Origin: Paulownia fortunei
Taxonomy: Eukaryota; Streptophyta; Magnoliopsida; Lamiales; Paulowniaceae
Reading direction: 5' to 3'
DNA length: 64,000 bases
Assembly: GCA_019321725.1 (NCBI GenBank)
Contig: CM033120.1
Location: 15,530,278-15,594,277 of the forward strand
The notes below the pieces were generated by a model. It was not told the origin of the DNA. It saw only the letters and a list, made by a program, of their open reading frames with translations, and ran no database searches. Shown here one piece after another: positions 1-12,654 of the stretch (its first letter is position 1; each line of letters opens with the position of its first letter). The translations under genes and the position numbers were made by a program.

Positions 1-461
1 AGGGAAACAAGGTCCTGTCATGTACATCGAAACAGTTCCCCAAGGCAGTGCATCCTTTTGTTTTAGAACCACCTCCAAGTCATACAGAGAAAGGAGCAAT
101 AGCAATGAGCAAAAGTCCCACCCACAATTTTTTTATTTTTTTCAGTAAACATGTTTAGGTGCTGTTCGACTGATATCAATAAACATGTCACCAGTTCCTA
201 CGAGCATACAATATCTAATACAGGATTGAGACAAATTTTGAGGGATCAGGTTATCATTCAAACAAGATAAAATCAAGTGCTCAATATGCTGGATATCTGT
301 TAAATTGACATGTAAGTCCACAAAAGAATTACGGATGAGGTGAGGGACAGAGAATCCAATTTGCCTTGAGTGAGGGAAAGGAACAAATGGAAGTTGATAC
401 TGCCTCCAAGTAAGTGAAGTAAAGGAAACTGATCCAGAACAGTTTATCACCTATGTGATTT
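1..461. other. RPN6 3' flank / 3' UTR
   Basis: This stretch lies downstream of the RPN6 stop codon and probably holds its 3' UTR near the high end. The open frame on the minus strand at 142-450 has no family resemblance that I can see and is probably chance. No other gene is visible. Confidence 0.4.
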
Positions 462-1733
462 TCATGCCATTATTTTGGCAGACCTTACATAAAGGCTGTC
501 TACAACCTTTCCCATATTTGAGATGGTCTCAAGGGTAGCTGGGTAGATGGCATAAGTCTTGGGATCATCAAATATAATAAGGCATCCAGCACCCTGGTCT
601 AAAGTCCCCGCAAACTTCTTATCCAGAATCATTTGAGATAATTTCTTTTCCACATGATGAACTGGCAATTCAATCAACTCTGCGATATGTGCGATTTCAA
701 CTCTTGAAAAGGGCTCGATCAGCCTGCAAAGATTCTGCTCCAGGAGAGTGTCGTACAGGGAAGAAAGGTGCCTATGAACAATAGGGTCTTCCTCCAGCTG
801 TGTATTAAAATTCTGCAGAGCAATTTCGAAGAGCCTGAGAGAGCGTTTTGAATGAGCATCAGCAACAGCTTTCATTGCATCGAGTTCTGGTCCTTGATAT
901 TGTAAACCCACCTTAGGTGACGATATAAGTCCTGCCACATCATCAGCCTGGTTTACCATAATTTTGCATAGCAACATATACTTGAGACTGTATATGGCCT
1001 GGGAATCATCCAGAGCATTAAAAGCCTCAAATGCTTCAAAGAAGTAGCTGTAGGCAGTTTTGTAGTCCTTTTCTTCTGCATGTAGAATCCCACTCTGCAA
1101 ATCTATAGTGCCCTGCTGAGCTGGAGGCACGTATATAGCATTGGCTGCTGTTCTTGCTGCAGTAAGTGCAGCCTTTGCTTTGGGCAGATTTCTCAGAGAG
1201 AAATGAAGTTTGCTCTCAAGCAAGTCAATTTCCACAAGCAAGAGTTTGTCATCTAATCTTCTGACCTCCTTTATAAGACCTGAAAGGAGATTTAGTGCTT
1301 CAGAATATTCCTTGTCGTCCATCAAGAGAGCTGCAAGCCTTGCCTCAATTCGTTGACGAAGAAAAGTTCGCTTCTCATCACATGCCCATTGCACTATTTC
1401 TTTGCAAAGGGAGATCTGAAGGTCAGATGTACCAGGAATTTTAGTGACTGCATCGACAATACCACGAACAATTTTTGCAGTTTTTGCCTTCGGGATCAAG
1501 GAAAAGAATGGACGCAACTTGGTGAGGAGGTTTTGAAGTTCTGTTGCTCGACCCTCTTGTCTAAGAAGATCAGAGAGATTGGTAATAGCCTGTTCTTTTA
1601 TTCTAAGAGCTTCAGAAGAAGATGAAGGATTTTCAAGCACTTGGTAAAGGATAAAAATTGCCTCGGATGGAGTTTTGGCTTCAGCAGCCTGAACAAGTGA
1701 ATCAGTGGTGGCTGGCAGATGTGAAGAAGACAT
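462..1733 (-). CDS. RPN6: 26S proteasome non-ATPase regulatory subunit 11 (RPN6)
   Basis: This is the PCI-domain scaffold subunit of the 19S lid of the 26S proteasome, which clamps lid to base and core particle in nucleus and cytosol. The single coding exon encodes 423 aa, close to the usual plant length of about 420. The N-terminal two thirds are TPR-like helical repeats. The C-terminal PCI/winged-helix part (about residues 220-390) includes family-typical stretches such as FSRVEIAHIAELIELP. The start is the ATG at 1731-1733, giving MSSSHLP; the frame can be extended two codons only to a GTG, which is unlikely to be used. A leader intron ends just upstream (acceptor at 1759-1760). The TGA stop is at 462-464. 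Identification is by strong family similarity; nothing is broken. Confidence 0.96.
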   Translation of the reverse strand: MSSSHLPATTDSLVQAAEAKTPSEAIFILYQVLENPSSSSEALRIKEQAITNLSDLLRQEGRATELQNLLTKLRPFFSLIPKAKTAKIVRGIVDAVTKIPGTSDLQISLCKEIVQWACDEKRTFLRQRIEARLAALLMDDKEYSEALNLLSGLIKEVRRLDDKLLLVEIDLLESKLHFSLRNLPKAKAALTAARTAANAIYVPPAQQGTIDLQSGILHAEEKDYKTAYSYFFEAFEAFNALDDSQAIYSLKYMLLCKIMVNQADDVAGLISSPKVGLQYQGPELDAMKAVADAHSKRSLRLFEIALQNFNTQLEEDPIVHRHLSSLYDTLLEQNLCRLIEPFSRVEIAHIAELIELPVHHVEKKLSQMILDKKFAGTLDQGAGCLIIFDDPKTYAIYPATLETISNMGKVVDSLYVRSAKIMA

Positions 1734-1758
1734 GGTCACAGCTTTCAGATCTAAAGTT

Positions 1759-2880
1759 CTGCAAATTTAGACCCAGCATTAGTACCAATGTTTATGATAG
1801 TGTAACATTGGTATAATTTTTCCAGATTTATAGAGTATTGTCACCAATTTTTTACATGTAAATGTTGAATCTTTCTGAGCATAACCATAATAGATAGACA
1901 AGAAATCAAACACAAACCACCAACAATAACAATATTATAACAAAGCAACAAGTAGGAGGATTGTATGTAAGAGTAAATTTCTCATAATTAAACCTCTTAC
2001 TATGGTAGGCAATCAGAGACCGAAGATAATCATATGCAATAGCAGCAGCAATGAACTTAGTATATGAGTTCACATATACAGAGGAAGATTAAAAAGTGAG
2101 ACAAGAGGCAGTCCTGAATTGTAATTGAAGCAGCATGATGAGTTGTAGCACTCATATAATGAAAAAAATTGGCTGGTCTCCTTCTATGTGATGCAAAATC
2201 AGTGGCATTTCTACCGTAAACTGTTTCGAGAGATACAAAAAATGTGCTTAAAATATATTGATATCTACTAATCATCACCAGTTCTTTAGCAGTTTGACCT
2301 CCACTTTTATATAGGCCCAACAGTGCCAGCCATAAAATGTTTAGAGCACCTGCTTCTCAGTATATAACACGGAAGGCATTTTGGTTCTTGATTCAAACTA
2401 CTTTATTCTGCTAGCTCAAGCCTCAGAAATTAAGATTCAGTTAGCACCTACTATTTTCTGTCCACAGCTCGCATTTCCCAAATAAATGAATGAAAAGAGT
2501 GCCTCAAGGTAAAAACTGTCCGCAAATTACAGGTCATCTTAACTCCTAAATATACATACATGAAAAATCACGCACACAGACATAATCTGAACTCGGAATC
2601 CACGAATTTCACCAATATAATTCCAGAAAAAATACATGAATAGGCGGCTTGCATGCTCGCAGAAAATAAAAAATTATTCTTTTGCAGTTCCCAAATTACA
2701 GTTTTTTTGTTCAAAACAATCAAAAACTAAAGCAATAAATAGCATTTAACGCTACGATCAAATGAAAGAAAGAAAAAGAAAGAGAACGAAACCTGAAAAT
2801 GGTGCAGTGACGCTTCGTGAGATCCAAAACCTTGAGAGAACAGTGAAAAAGTGAGAGAGAAGCGTGCCGAGTAATTTTTC
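1759..2880 (-). promoter_or_regulatory. RPN6 5' leader with intron
   Basis: On the minus strand, a pyrimidine-rich acceptor (AAATTTGCAG, AG at 1759-1760) lies 25 bases before the RPN6 ATG. A good donor (TTTTCAG|GTTTCG, GT at 2791-2792) lies about 1 kb upstream. That suggests a non-coding first exon from 2793 to roughly 2880 and a leader intron of about 1,034 bases. Leader introns are common in plant proteasome genes and often raise expression. The exact transcription start cannot be read from sequence. Confidence 0.55.
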
Positions 2881-3639
2881 ATTTGAATTTTCAAGGGGCC
2901 AAAACGAAATACGGAGATTCAGAAATCAGCCCTCGTAATTTAAAGAATTTCAAATGTTACCCATAACCCATATTAGTAGTACGGGCATATAGGAACCGAG
3001 ATGTAAGAACATACCCAAGCCCAATTTTGTCTAATTGGGTCGGGCATGTAAGAACCGAGTTGTCAACCAAATCCAAGCCCAACTGGTCCAATTGGGTTGC
3101 TTTCGCTAGTAAACTTCCAGACGGGTACAAATGAGTTTTATATTAAGGATAATTGCATAAAATCCCCCCATATTTAATGAAAATACGAAAAATTCTCTGT
3201 ATTAAAAAAATAATCTAAAAATTCTTGTAGTGTTAAAAAATCTGTATACTCGCTTTTACCGTTAGTTTATTTTTTTTTAATAAATGCTAGTTAATTTTTT
3301 TTACCGTTAGTTACTTCTAAGTTCTAACAACGTTAATTGTTTTATAAAATGCTAGTATACTCTTTACTCTCAACCGTTGGGATCTGAAATTAGGGATGTA
3401 CATCATATTGAAGTTCTACCAACCGTCAGATTTCATTAGAGATCAATGATCCATCTTGTCTTTCACTTTTCCAAATATTTTTCACTGTTGTCTTTGACTT
3501 TTCCAATGTTCAAAAATTAAATATCCATTGACTCACATATAACATCATTAAAACTGACCATAATCCATGAAATTAGAACGTTAGACTAATGCATGCACAT
3601 GCTCTTTAACTCTAATGAGAGAGATCTAGAGATTAGAGA

Positions 3640-4040
3640 TTTGGAGGTATTAGGATATCTTATAAACTTTTCAAAATATTTTATAAATTAGTTAATAATT
3701 TATAAATTGTTAAAAAATATTTAATAATTTTTTTTGAAAGAACTTATAAATTTAACAAAAAAAATTATTTGGAGTTTATAAGTTCCTAAAAAAAAGTATT
3801 TCCACCTCAATTTTTTTTTTAAAATAAGATCTTATTTTAATAAACTCTTTCAATTTTAATAATTTTAATTATAAAATTATCATTACTAACATATTAAAAA
3901 TTCAAAAATCTTATTTTATCCAAACATTTTAATAACTTATTTTTAAAATATGATCTAAGTTTTAAAAATATTTTATAAAATATAAAAATTTATAAAAAAA
4001 TTTAAATAAGATTAGCCAAACACCCTCATAATAATCCAAA
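3640..4040. repeat. AT-rich MITE-like repeat, family A, copy 1
   Basis: About 400 bases of AT-rich sequence resemble 43510-43835 in order and wording. Shared parts include TAAAATAAGATCTTATTTT-like segments, a TTTATAAATTTTAAAAATAT-like core and an end reading AAATAAGATTAGCCAAACACCCTC. The reverse complement of that end (GAGGGTGTTTGGCTAATCTTATTTAAA) partly matches the start (GGAGGTATTAGGATATCTTATAAA), which suggests imperfect terminal inverted repeats. Assignment to a MITE class is inference. Confidence 0.35.
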
Positions 4041-4089
4041 AAGCTTACATTGCTAAGCCGAGACCTCTTAAAAATATAATATTGTTCAA

Positions 4090-4470
4090 GTGCAGCACTA
4101 GACTTGGGATACAATAGGACGGGTATAAATTCAAAATTCGACTCATTCGGGATAGATTTTTTCTATTACAATTGAATTTAGATTGGGTCTTGGATTTTTT
4201 CATTTCAAATTCATTCCGCCTTAAACCCGTACCATTTAATTTTCTTTATTTTTTTAAAATTTATTATATATATTAATATGATATTTTTTAAAAAATATAT
4301 ATCTTTTAAAAAGTTTTAATGTATTATTATTATTATTATTATTTTAATATTTTTATAATAATAAAGTAAATTTAACCCACCGGGTCCGATCCGAGTCCTA
4401 CAAATTCTTGATAAAACAAGTCCTAAATTTGGCTAAACCCACCTCAAATCCATCTTGTTGTCGTCATTAA
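4090..4470. repeat. AT-rich dispersed repeat, family B, copy 1
   Basis: This segment combines fragments such as 'taaacccacc', 'gggtccgatccgag' and 'attcaaaattcgactcat' around an AT-rich core containing TTTTAAAAAATATA. The same arrangement appears at 45600-46075 and 60745-61160. The right end contains a GTTGTCGTCATTAAC motif resembling the inverted ends of the other two copies. It is a diverged member of a non-coding repeat; boundaries are approximate. Confidence 0.3.
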
Positions 4471-5751
4471 CCTACTAATACATGCAATTTCAGCCATGTC
4501 ATGTGTCTGCGCCAAATATTTCCCCACCACAATCCATCCGCCATGGCCCAACATCGTCATCATCAAGCACAACAGCTGGGTTATATACTCAAAAATTAGA
4601 TGAATAAATTTATGGCGGGGGGGTGGGTTTACAGGTGAGCTAGCTGGACCTTTCTGGTGTGTCGCATTATGATGATAGTAAAATCGAAAAGCATCAACAG
4701 TTTAATATTAAGTGTCCCCACCTTCCCACCAGCATGTGGGATGTGGTTTGGGGCCTTCTCACAACAGCCTGTCCATATAGGTCCCAACTCCCCTTTATTC
4801 GCATCAATTAGCAGTCCCTACTGCTGCCTAACTGCTAATATTATAGAAACATTATAAACTATCACAATGCTGTGCTCTCCTGTTAAATCAGCTTAATCTA
4901 TAAATATCTACAAGCAGGGCAAGTAATTAAAATCTGGTGTAAGCTAAAGATTAAGGGTTTGCATCTATACCACTGTCGGCAGGCTGATTTAACAGCCAAC
5001 GCTATTCAATCCAGAGGGTTACTGACATTCATCCAACATGGTACCAAGGCTGATCAACTTTAATACACAAAAGTCAATTCATGTGATTGAATGAATGCCA
5101 ATATGCCATTGCCATTGGATCATACGAGTGCCCGACAAACCACGACTGAGGAGCCAGATGGTAACATATTTACTTATGCAACTAAGAATTGCAACTTGAT
5201 TCATTTCAATCACTAGTGCTTCTGATAACATCCTTGAAAAAAAGTTGAGCAACACTGGTCATAAAATATAGAGAGCTGTAGCCAAAATAATTGAAGATCA
5301 AATTAACCAAAAGAGAGTCTGTTCATCATCTGTCCAGAGACTTGTCTCAACTACAAATAAAAAACTAAAAAGAAAACACGTTACAAAGACCCTTGCAAAA
5401 GAATGGAAGGAGAAAATGTTACCAGTGGCAAAGTGAACTCAAGAAAATGACATAATATACAGGTGCGCCGTAAATGAAGTGAAGCAAGAAAACAAAACAA
5501 AAATTGGGAGGAAAAAAAAAAAAAATGTGTTGCATCATTTACAGATACATGTGCATTTCAGCAGCTCTACATCAATCAAGATATAAAATCATGAATCAAA
5601 AGCTAATATACTCTGCTAAGAAATATATACCTAAATAGCTTATGCTTTTGTTTTGAAAAGTTAAGCCCATCAGCAAATTGCACGGACCTGCGATATAAAT
5701 GGCCACGACAATCCCAAAAGGCATCTCTGCAGGAGAAAATGCACATGGCAT

Positions 5752-8700
5752 TTATGGAGTGATGTTGCATTCCCGCAAATATAGGTGATCATAGTCCACA
5801 AATTTTGCCCAATAGTTTCGGAACTTTGGTATGCCCATCTCAAGCCAAGGTTTCAAGTTGCCATTGTAATGTATAACTGCTGCTCGTTCAATATCCTTTT
5901 GAGGTACATTTGGATTATAACCAAGTCCCAAGACATGCCAAGATTTGTCAAGAGCATAAGTGCGATTCCAAAAGGTTATCAGACCTGGTGGCAGAGTCCC
6001 CAGTTTCCACAACAGTCTATCCTGATTCTGAGCATAAAACACCACTTTCGCTTCAGTGCTGGAAAATATTAGCCCCCGAACAAAATATAGCATTAATGCT
6101 CACAGGAGCAAACATTATGGAACATATTAGCTAAATTATTCATCTATCTGGCCAAAGTTTAAATTGACTGGTCAGTCTATCCAGCAATTTACGGACCTGA
6201 CATATTTGACTCCTCAAAGTTATGCAGCTACTGTTAAATGATTTTCTGACTACATCAAAAAATTCTTTAAACTTACTCCCACTACAATTTAAGTTTTGAT
6301 ACGCTACATTACCACATGAGCTTAATCAAGCCCACAGAGAAGGTCCCAGGATACATGTCAGAGAGGGACAACTTGAAGCATGAATTGCTATACTCGCAAA
6401 ATTTCATAAAATCTGCCTAAGAGATTGTTTCTAGTCATGTTATTGAAGATTGAGAAACTGGTCAAGCAAATCTGGCTAACTTTAAAAAATTGAGATCCTA
6501 GGATTTACACGCAGTTCCAGGCATTACTCCATGTGCAGACAATAAAGCCTAATTGTCAGTAAGATGAATATTTATCTAGCAAAGGAGTTGCCTGCTGAAA
6601 AGTAAATGGACCTTACCAGGTTCTGCCATTTGTGGTACACCTCTGTGATATTTTGCTTCCTCCACTCGTCCAGATCAAAGATATTCATTCCAAATGCCCA
6701 ACCACAAGCGCGAGGGTCAAAACTTTTCGAGATAAGAGGGTTTGAAAAATTGAGGTAACGGTCAAACCGATGAAAGCTTTCTCCACATGTTTCAACCACT
6801 CCGATGACCTTCCCCTTTAGATCAAGAGACCAGAGGCCAGTAAGATCCTTCTGAACTACAATATCATCATCTAAGAACAAAACCTTGTCCAGCTTTGGGA
6901 AGATCTCCGGTAGGTAAAAGCGGAGATGATTCATGATTGAGAGGTACTTGGGATTTCTAAATTTCATGTTAGAATCAGATTGAGCACGACGGCTTTTGAA
7001 GTAATAATCAATCATGGAGGGTGATCCTAACTGCTTAAGAACTGGACTGTAACTTGAATTTAACCATGTGAACTCCTCAACATTCCGAACCTGTATTGTT
7101 GCTTTGCCAGGGGGTTGGCTAAAAACCACATTTTCATTGCAGCATAATTAAGCCTATCAGTTACAACATGGAAGACATGTTTTGAAGGGTCCTGCTCAGC
7201 ACACAAATAGTTAACATCAGAATTTCAAGCATCAAACTGAATTATTTTTTATTATCAATACAGATGAATAAAATCAACATTCTCTGGAAGACAATGACAT
7301 CCTTTCTTACCTTAGCATGGGTGATCGTTGAGTTCACAACAACTGTCACTGCCAATATGTTATCTGAAAATAAGGCATAGTGGTATAGCTTGGGATCATC
7401 TAAACTTTCCTTGTTCAGGAAATGCCGTTGAGATGAGTTCAACATGAAATACTCGGTTGAAAGGCGCAAAGGAAGGCAGTGAAGTCCTTTAGGCATTGTC
7501 TTCGCAGTTAAGTGTGTCAAAAACAAGGCCTGTTTCTTGTGGACTCGGAGCTGCTCCTCAGCTGAATGAAGCATCGCACGAAGTTTCTTTACCACAGCAG
7601 CGCAATCATCTTGTATTTGTTTCCCTTTCAACAGAGTTTGTTCCATTGCTTTCAACTTCTCATAAGCACTACAATTCAATCACAAGCCAAATGAAATCAA
7701 GACTACATGAGAGACTGAGCAAAACCAGAAAGAAGAGAGGTACTCCAGTCATCCCACAAACCAAAAAGAGAAGGTAAAAATAATGAACACCAATAAGTCA
7801 TTTTCATCAGGATTTTGAAATCCTGTACTATTAACTGTGATGTACATCCAACAATAAAACTCACTTTCTTGGTAGCTCAGAATCCTTGGTGGCATCTCCA
7901 AGTGCTCGTTGAACTTCCTTCATACGCAATCGCAGCTCCCTTATAAAGTGGGGATTGTTTCGAGTCGCAGATAGGGAAAGATAAACCTTTCCTTGAATGA
8001 GTTGGTCCTTAAGCTGGCGAACACGAGCATCTGGCAAAACTGTTCGTTCATTCTGTTTCTCAGTTCTAGCCTTCACTTGTTCTCTAGAAATATCTTTGCG
8101 AGAAGTTTGGGAAGAGTGCTTAAGATGTTTTAGTTCCTAGAAGAAACACCAGAACAGAAAGCAATAATCTTGGAAATTTTAGACGCTGTAATACATGTAG
8201 ACAATCTAATAACAATAAACTAGAAGAGGGAACATTTACAAAGTCAGTGTGCAGACAGAAGATCTTGTGCATCTATTTATAAACTACAAGATCACCAATA
8301 GATGTTCAAGGGTAACACAACTCTAAAATTCCACCAACTTTATTAATAGCCATATGATAACTATGAAATATATAAGGTTCAATCAACAGAACAAGTTCAC
8401 ATTAAGATGAATTTGAGACTCCAGTTGAAATAAAAGGAAAGATCCCTATGCAGCAATCACAGCAGTAAAATTATAAGAAATATTTCTTCACTCAGAATAA
8501 GAACATAATAGGAGAAGGCTTAGTCAAAGGGAACACTAAAATACAATAATCTTACCTTTTTCTCTGAGGCATTTTCTGATGTGCCCTCATAATGCTGGTA
8601 TCTAATTTCTTCCTTCACATCATTTTGTCCACCCCCAATTCCAATATTCTCACTCAATTTAGGTTTATTTGATTTTTCTTTCCCTGTCTCAACCTCAGCC

Positions 8701-9557
8701 TCATGCACCATATCTATTACCTGTCTTATGGGATTCTCATCCAAGGATTGCTTGTTGACACCACTACTGCTCAAAGTGGACGAATTTGTACTTCTGTCTT
8801 CTGCTGATTCTGTTATTATTCAATAAGTTGAATTAATCATAACCAAAATTTGAATTCAGTGTAATTGAAGGGAAGAAGAGAGTGAAGAAATAAAAACCTT
8901 CAGTGAGTTGTCTTGTAATGCGATTATTCTCTCCAGATGATGCGTCAGAGTAATTGGAACTAGACTCGATTGAATTTTCTGAATAAACTATGCCCAACGG
9001 TTCTTTCAATGTAGTAGATGACTCCTGTTAATTAGGACAGCCATTACAATAAACCAGAATAAGAAAGATCTAACATTTCCATACAAACCTTACAACCCAC
9101 AGCTGGAAAAAAAAAAAAGGAGTAAATAAATAAATTCCTACCTGAGGTAGCACATTTAAAGGCCTAACTTCACCAGCATATGTCTACAGACAAAAAGTCC
9201 AAAAATTCAACATCGCCCCTCGAGAAAAACAAACAAAAATCACATAATTATGAGGCAAAGCCCAGTAACTAAGAAAAACTTACAAAGGTTGAAACATCTT
9301 CCACAAATTCATTCCTAGCTGTAAAAGCAGCAAGAAAAACACAAATCAATTAAAAAAGCCAGAAAGAACAACATGAAAACTAATAGACCTCATCCTTTAA
9401 AAAGAACATGGATTAAAGGATAAAAGGAACAGGAAAAGGGAGCATTACAAGATGAGGAAGTGAAATAGACTCCAAGAGTGTCGGTGTAGAGAACAATAGG
9501 AGCAAGAACTGTCACCAGCAGCAAGAAAAACACTGATTTTCTGAGCTTCATCGTCAT
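5752..9557 (-). CDS. GAUT4: GAUT4-like alpha-1,4-galacturonosyltransferase (GT8), frameshifted
   Basis: This is a Golgi type II membrane enzyme of the GAUT family (glycosyltransferase family 8), which adds galacturonic acid from UDP-GalA to homogalacturonan in pectin synthesis. Nine coding exons: 9449-9557, 9284-9318, 9142-9183, 8898-9024, 8556-8809, 7865-8136, 7311-7668, 6617-7191, 5752-6027. Residues about 8-25 (FFLLLVTVLAPIVLY) form the signal anchor. A long low-complexity stem follows, then a conserved block (QLKDQLIQGKVYLS) and the GT8 domain with LFLDDDIVVQKDL (metal-binding DxD, about residues 507-509) and the C-terminal NGNLKPWLEMGIP block. Exon 6617-7191 is 575 bases but must be a multiple of three: five G (C on the coding strand) at 7110-7114 stand where six are needed, putting an in-frame TAA at 7060-7062. 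All other exons and splice sites are intact. It is closest to Arabidopsis GAUT4; GAUT3 is the alternative. Confidence 0.93.
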
Positions 9558-9589
9558 CTTTTATGCTTTTGGCCACCCACCCTGTCACC

Positions 9590-10200
9590 CTCCCACTAAC
9601 AAACTTGAAGGCTTCAACTCAAAACCAAATCTTTACGCCAAAACACATGAATACAAACCCACCCACAAACGGAAGTGAAGAAATTCCAGAAAGGAAATAA
9701 GAAATTAAACAATAAGCTATTTTCTGAAATTTTAGACTATATTTCAAAAATAAATAAAACCCAGAAAGGAAATAAAAAAATTAAGCAAGAAGCTATTTTC
9801 TGAAATTTTAGACTAGATTTCTGAAATAAAGAGAACCCAACAAAAAAACTGTGTGAAAGTGGATTACAGGAAATCCCAGAAAAGTGTCTAGATTTGGATT
9901 AACGTGTCTTTAGATGGAGTACATCTGTAAGAAGAATTTGCTTTACATTAGCTGAGAAACAGCCAAAACTTCGTACGGTCTCAAAACCAACAGAAACAAC
10001 CAATGGGATGAATCAAAAAACCGAAACAGAAAGAAAGAATCTGTGTTTAACCTCGACTCTCAGAAAGATCCAGTTAAAACAATGCACGAAAAAGATAGAA
10101 GACGAAAAATCCCATGAAAATGCTTACGGTAGGAGAGAAAAAGGAAATGGGCTTTTCGATGTGGATGTGGATGTGAGTTGGGATACTCTCTGCGTCTGAG
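9590..10200 (-). promoter_or_regulatory. GAUT4-like gene 5' leader with probable intron
   Basis: On the minus strand a good donor (CTACC|GTAAGC, GT at 10126-10127) and a possible acceptor (TTTGTTAG near 9600) would make a leader intron of about 0.5 kb, with a non-coding first exon from 10128 to about 10200. The intron holds a tandem duplication (9686-9836). The assignment rests on splice-site appearance only. Confidence 0.4.
9686..9836. repeat. Imperfect tandem duplication of about 75 bp
   Basis: Two adjacent copies (9686-9760 and 9761-9836) both begin CCAGAAAGGAAATAA and both contain AGCTATTTTCTGAAATTTTA. They differ at a handful of positions. The duplication falls in the proposed leader intron of the GAUT4-like gene. 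Confidence 0.7.
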
Positions 10201-12490
10201 TGATGAATATGTCATAGTTTTTTCCGTTGTTTGACATGGAAAAATTCACTGTTATTATACTGCATATATTAATCCCAAATTTCCCACCACAAATTGCCCC
10301 TTCAATAAAATATATATATATATATATATATATTACCTTAGTTGTAATACATTTTAACAAATAAAGTATGATATTAAAATTCTAAATTTTTATTTTAATT
10401 AATAACATAAAATAATTAATTTAAACTAGACTACATATAAAGTAACATATTTGAATTTATCATTAATCTAATATAAAAATAATATTTTTTGTTTAATATT
10501 ATTAATTTTCTTCTTAATTTACATATTTGCTAACATAATATTTTTTTGTTAAATAAGATATTTGTTATTGAATTCATATACACAATATACGATTTTTTTA
10601 TATTCTCTTTTATATTTCATTTTTTAAATTGATGACACCTATATATGTATAAATTCAACGGCTAAGAATAGGTATTTTGATTGAGTAATTTGCATTCATA
10701 CTTCAAAATGGACACATTGATTAAATTAAAAGTGGAAAAAGTGTTCAGATTGGAGAGCGCCCCCCCGTGCGTTTCACCTTTTCTTTCTACCTTTACGACT
10801 TTTCTGGTTTATTTTCTCTAATCAAACTTTTCTATCTTGCAGTTCATTAGTTTTAATAAATTTAAAAAACTAATTACAAAGAAGCCAATTACTTAATTGT
10901 TTTAAAAACATTATCCATTTCGGATTTTAACAATTATTACCATTAGTTAGTTGTGATTTATTATAGTAACTGATACAATTTAAAAATTGGACGTGCCACG
11001 CAATAATGCTTGAATTGTTGAAAATAAAATTATTTTATGAAAACAAACTTGAATATCCTCTTCCAATAAAATTACAGGAATTTTGATAATAGAATTGAAT
11101 TTAGACAGCTTAATCCATTTAATAATACCATTACATCCAAATACTAATTATGATAAATATTCTACTTCATTATCAACCGGAAATTTGTAAATCATCAACT
11201 TCGATTTATATATAATAATGTTATAAAATAAAATACTAATATTACCATATAAAATCTAACGTCTATAAATCTATTTGAGCGGCATCTCATGAGCCTAATA
11301 AAATGGAGCTATCAATTATAGCAGTTGGAAAAGAAAATTTAATGTTAATGACAATGTGAGTTTATAAGCCGATAGATGATTACATATCGATTCTTTACAA
11401 CTTTAATTGAATAGTATTTAAATGGTGTGGCAAGAAATAAGTTTTTTTTTTTTTAATTAAAATGAAAGAAACTCTAACAAATAATAATAAAAATTATAAA
11501 TATTATAAATCCCTTTTTCCTTTCTCACTTCAAATTATTTGTTCTAGTTTTATATTACGTTTTGTATTTTATATATAATATATATATTATATATATACAA
11601 TTAATTGTAAATATATTTTTAAAAAATATTTTATATACATAATACATGTGTTATAAGTAATAGAAAATGCAAACGCAAAATTTCAATTAAAAAATATAAA
11701 TTGGCCCCTCCCACGTTCCTTTTTTATTGAAGATGTGACACATTACAGCGAGATAAGCCATCGTTAATCTCAAGGGTAATGTGCTGCCCATAAATACACA
11801 TATTCACATTTAATTAATTCCCACATCGTTAATATGTAATTTTCGGCACATGGATTAACCTGATAATAAAATAAAATTACAAGACTCAGACTCCAAATTA
11901 AGCAGCTGGTGATTCAATTAGGAAAGTGAGACTCTGCTATTTTGGACCACAGTGGTCATCCTTCCGCCCTTGATCATGCTTTTTTATATTCTAGCCATAC
12001 AATTGAACAAGGGCGAAAAGAGGAAATTCAAAGTCGAATTTAATTGCACTCAATTAATTATCAATTAATAATAAAATAAATAAAATTATACTTGTTGAAC
12101 TATTAAAAGTCAATTTGCTCGATGCTTCTTTTTTTTTTTTTTTTTAATCTTTTTTCAGTTCAAATCCAAAAAAGTCTTCTTACTTATAGGGAAAAGTCCC
12201 CGATTCAACATTGGATAAAAAAAGAGGGAAAATGCAGAGTTTTTTCAACCAACAGAATCCAGAATGGTTGAATTTGAGAAAAATCGCTATAAGACCAGGT
12301 TTACCTTCTCAAATCTCAGAGTTGGACAACTTCAGGCCCATGATGACCTACAGGCTACAATGATGGGCCTAAAACTAACACAACATTAGAAGTTAGAAAA
12401 TCAGCCTATCAGTGCCCTCATGCACGCATGTGATCACTTTGCCTTCAACATGATCAATTGATATTTCTCAGCAAAACTTAGATACTTCAG
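10200..12490. other. AT-rich intergenic region
   Basis: No gene is visible. It includes a TA dinucleotide microsatellite at about 10308-10332 and other TA-rich runs near 11570-11600. Short open frames such as 12502-12720 on the plus strand overlap the opposite-strand gene and look like chance. Confidence 0.5.
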
Positions 12491-12654
12491 GACATGTTCC
12501 CATGGCTTCATCTCAGGTGTTACAAGGAGATAAAAAAATACAATTCCTATGTCACTGCAAAAATCAAGTTCTTTGGACGTTTTTCGTCTTCTTCGACATA
12601 AATGGTACTTTCAAGAAATGGAAAGACAGCAAAAATTGGGATCATCAATTCTCT

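Larger units (their letters stand above)
2890..5540. other. AT-rich intergenic region with degenerate repeats
   Basis: No gene is visible between the RPN6 promoter and the end of the GAUT4-like gene. The region holds very AT-rich DNA, an ATT trinucleotide run near 4324-4342, and two degenerate repeat copies listed separately (about 3640-4040 and 4090-4470). Short open frames here (for example 4657-4857, plus strand) show no recognisable protein. Confidence 0.5.

Noticed and set aside
142..450. Minus-strand 102-codon frame downstream of RPN6
   Set aside because: Lies in the likely 3' UTR/flank, with no family resemblance or splice context.
462..1739. Start of RPN6 two codons upstream at 1737-1739
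   Set aside because: That codon is GTG; the first ATG in frame is 1731-1733 and matches the family start.
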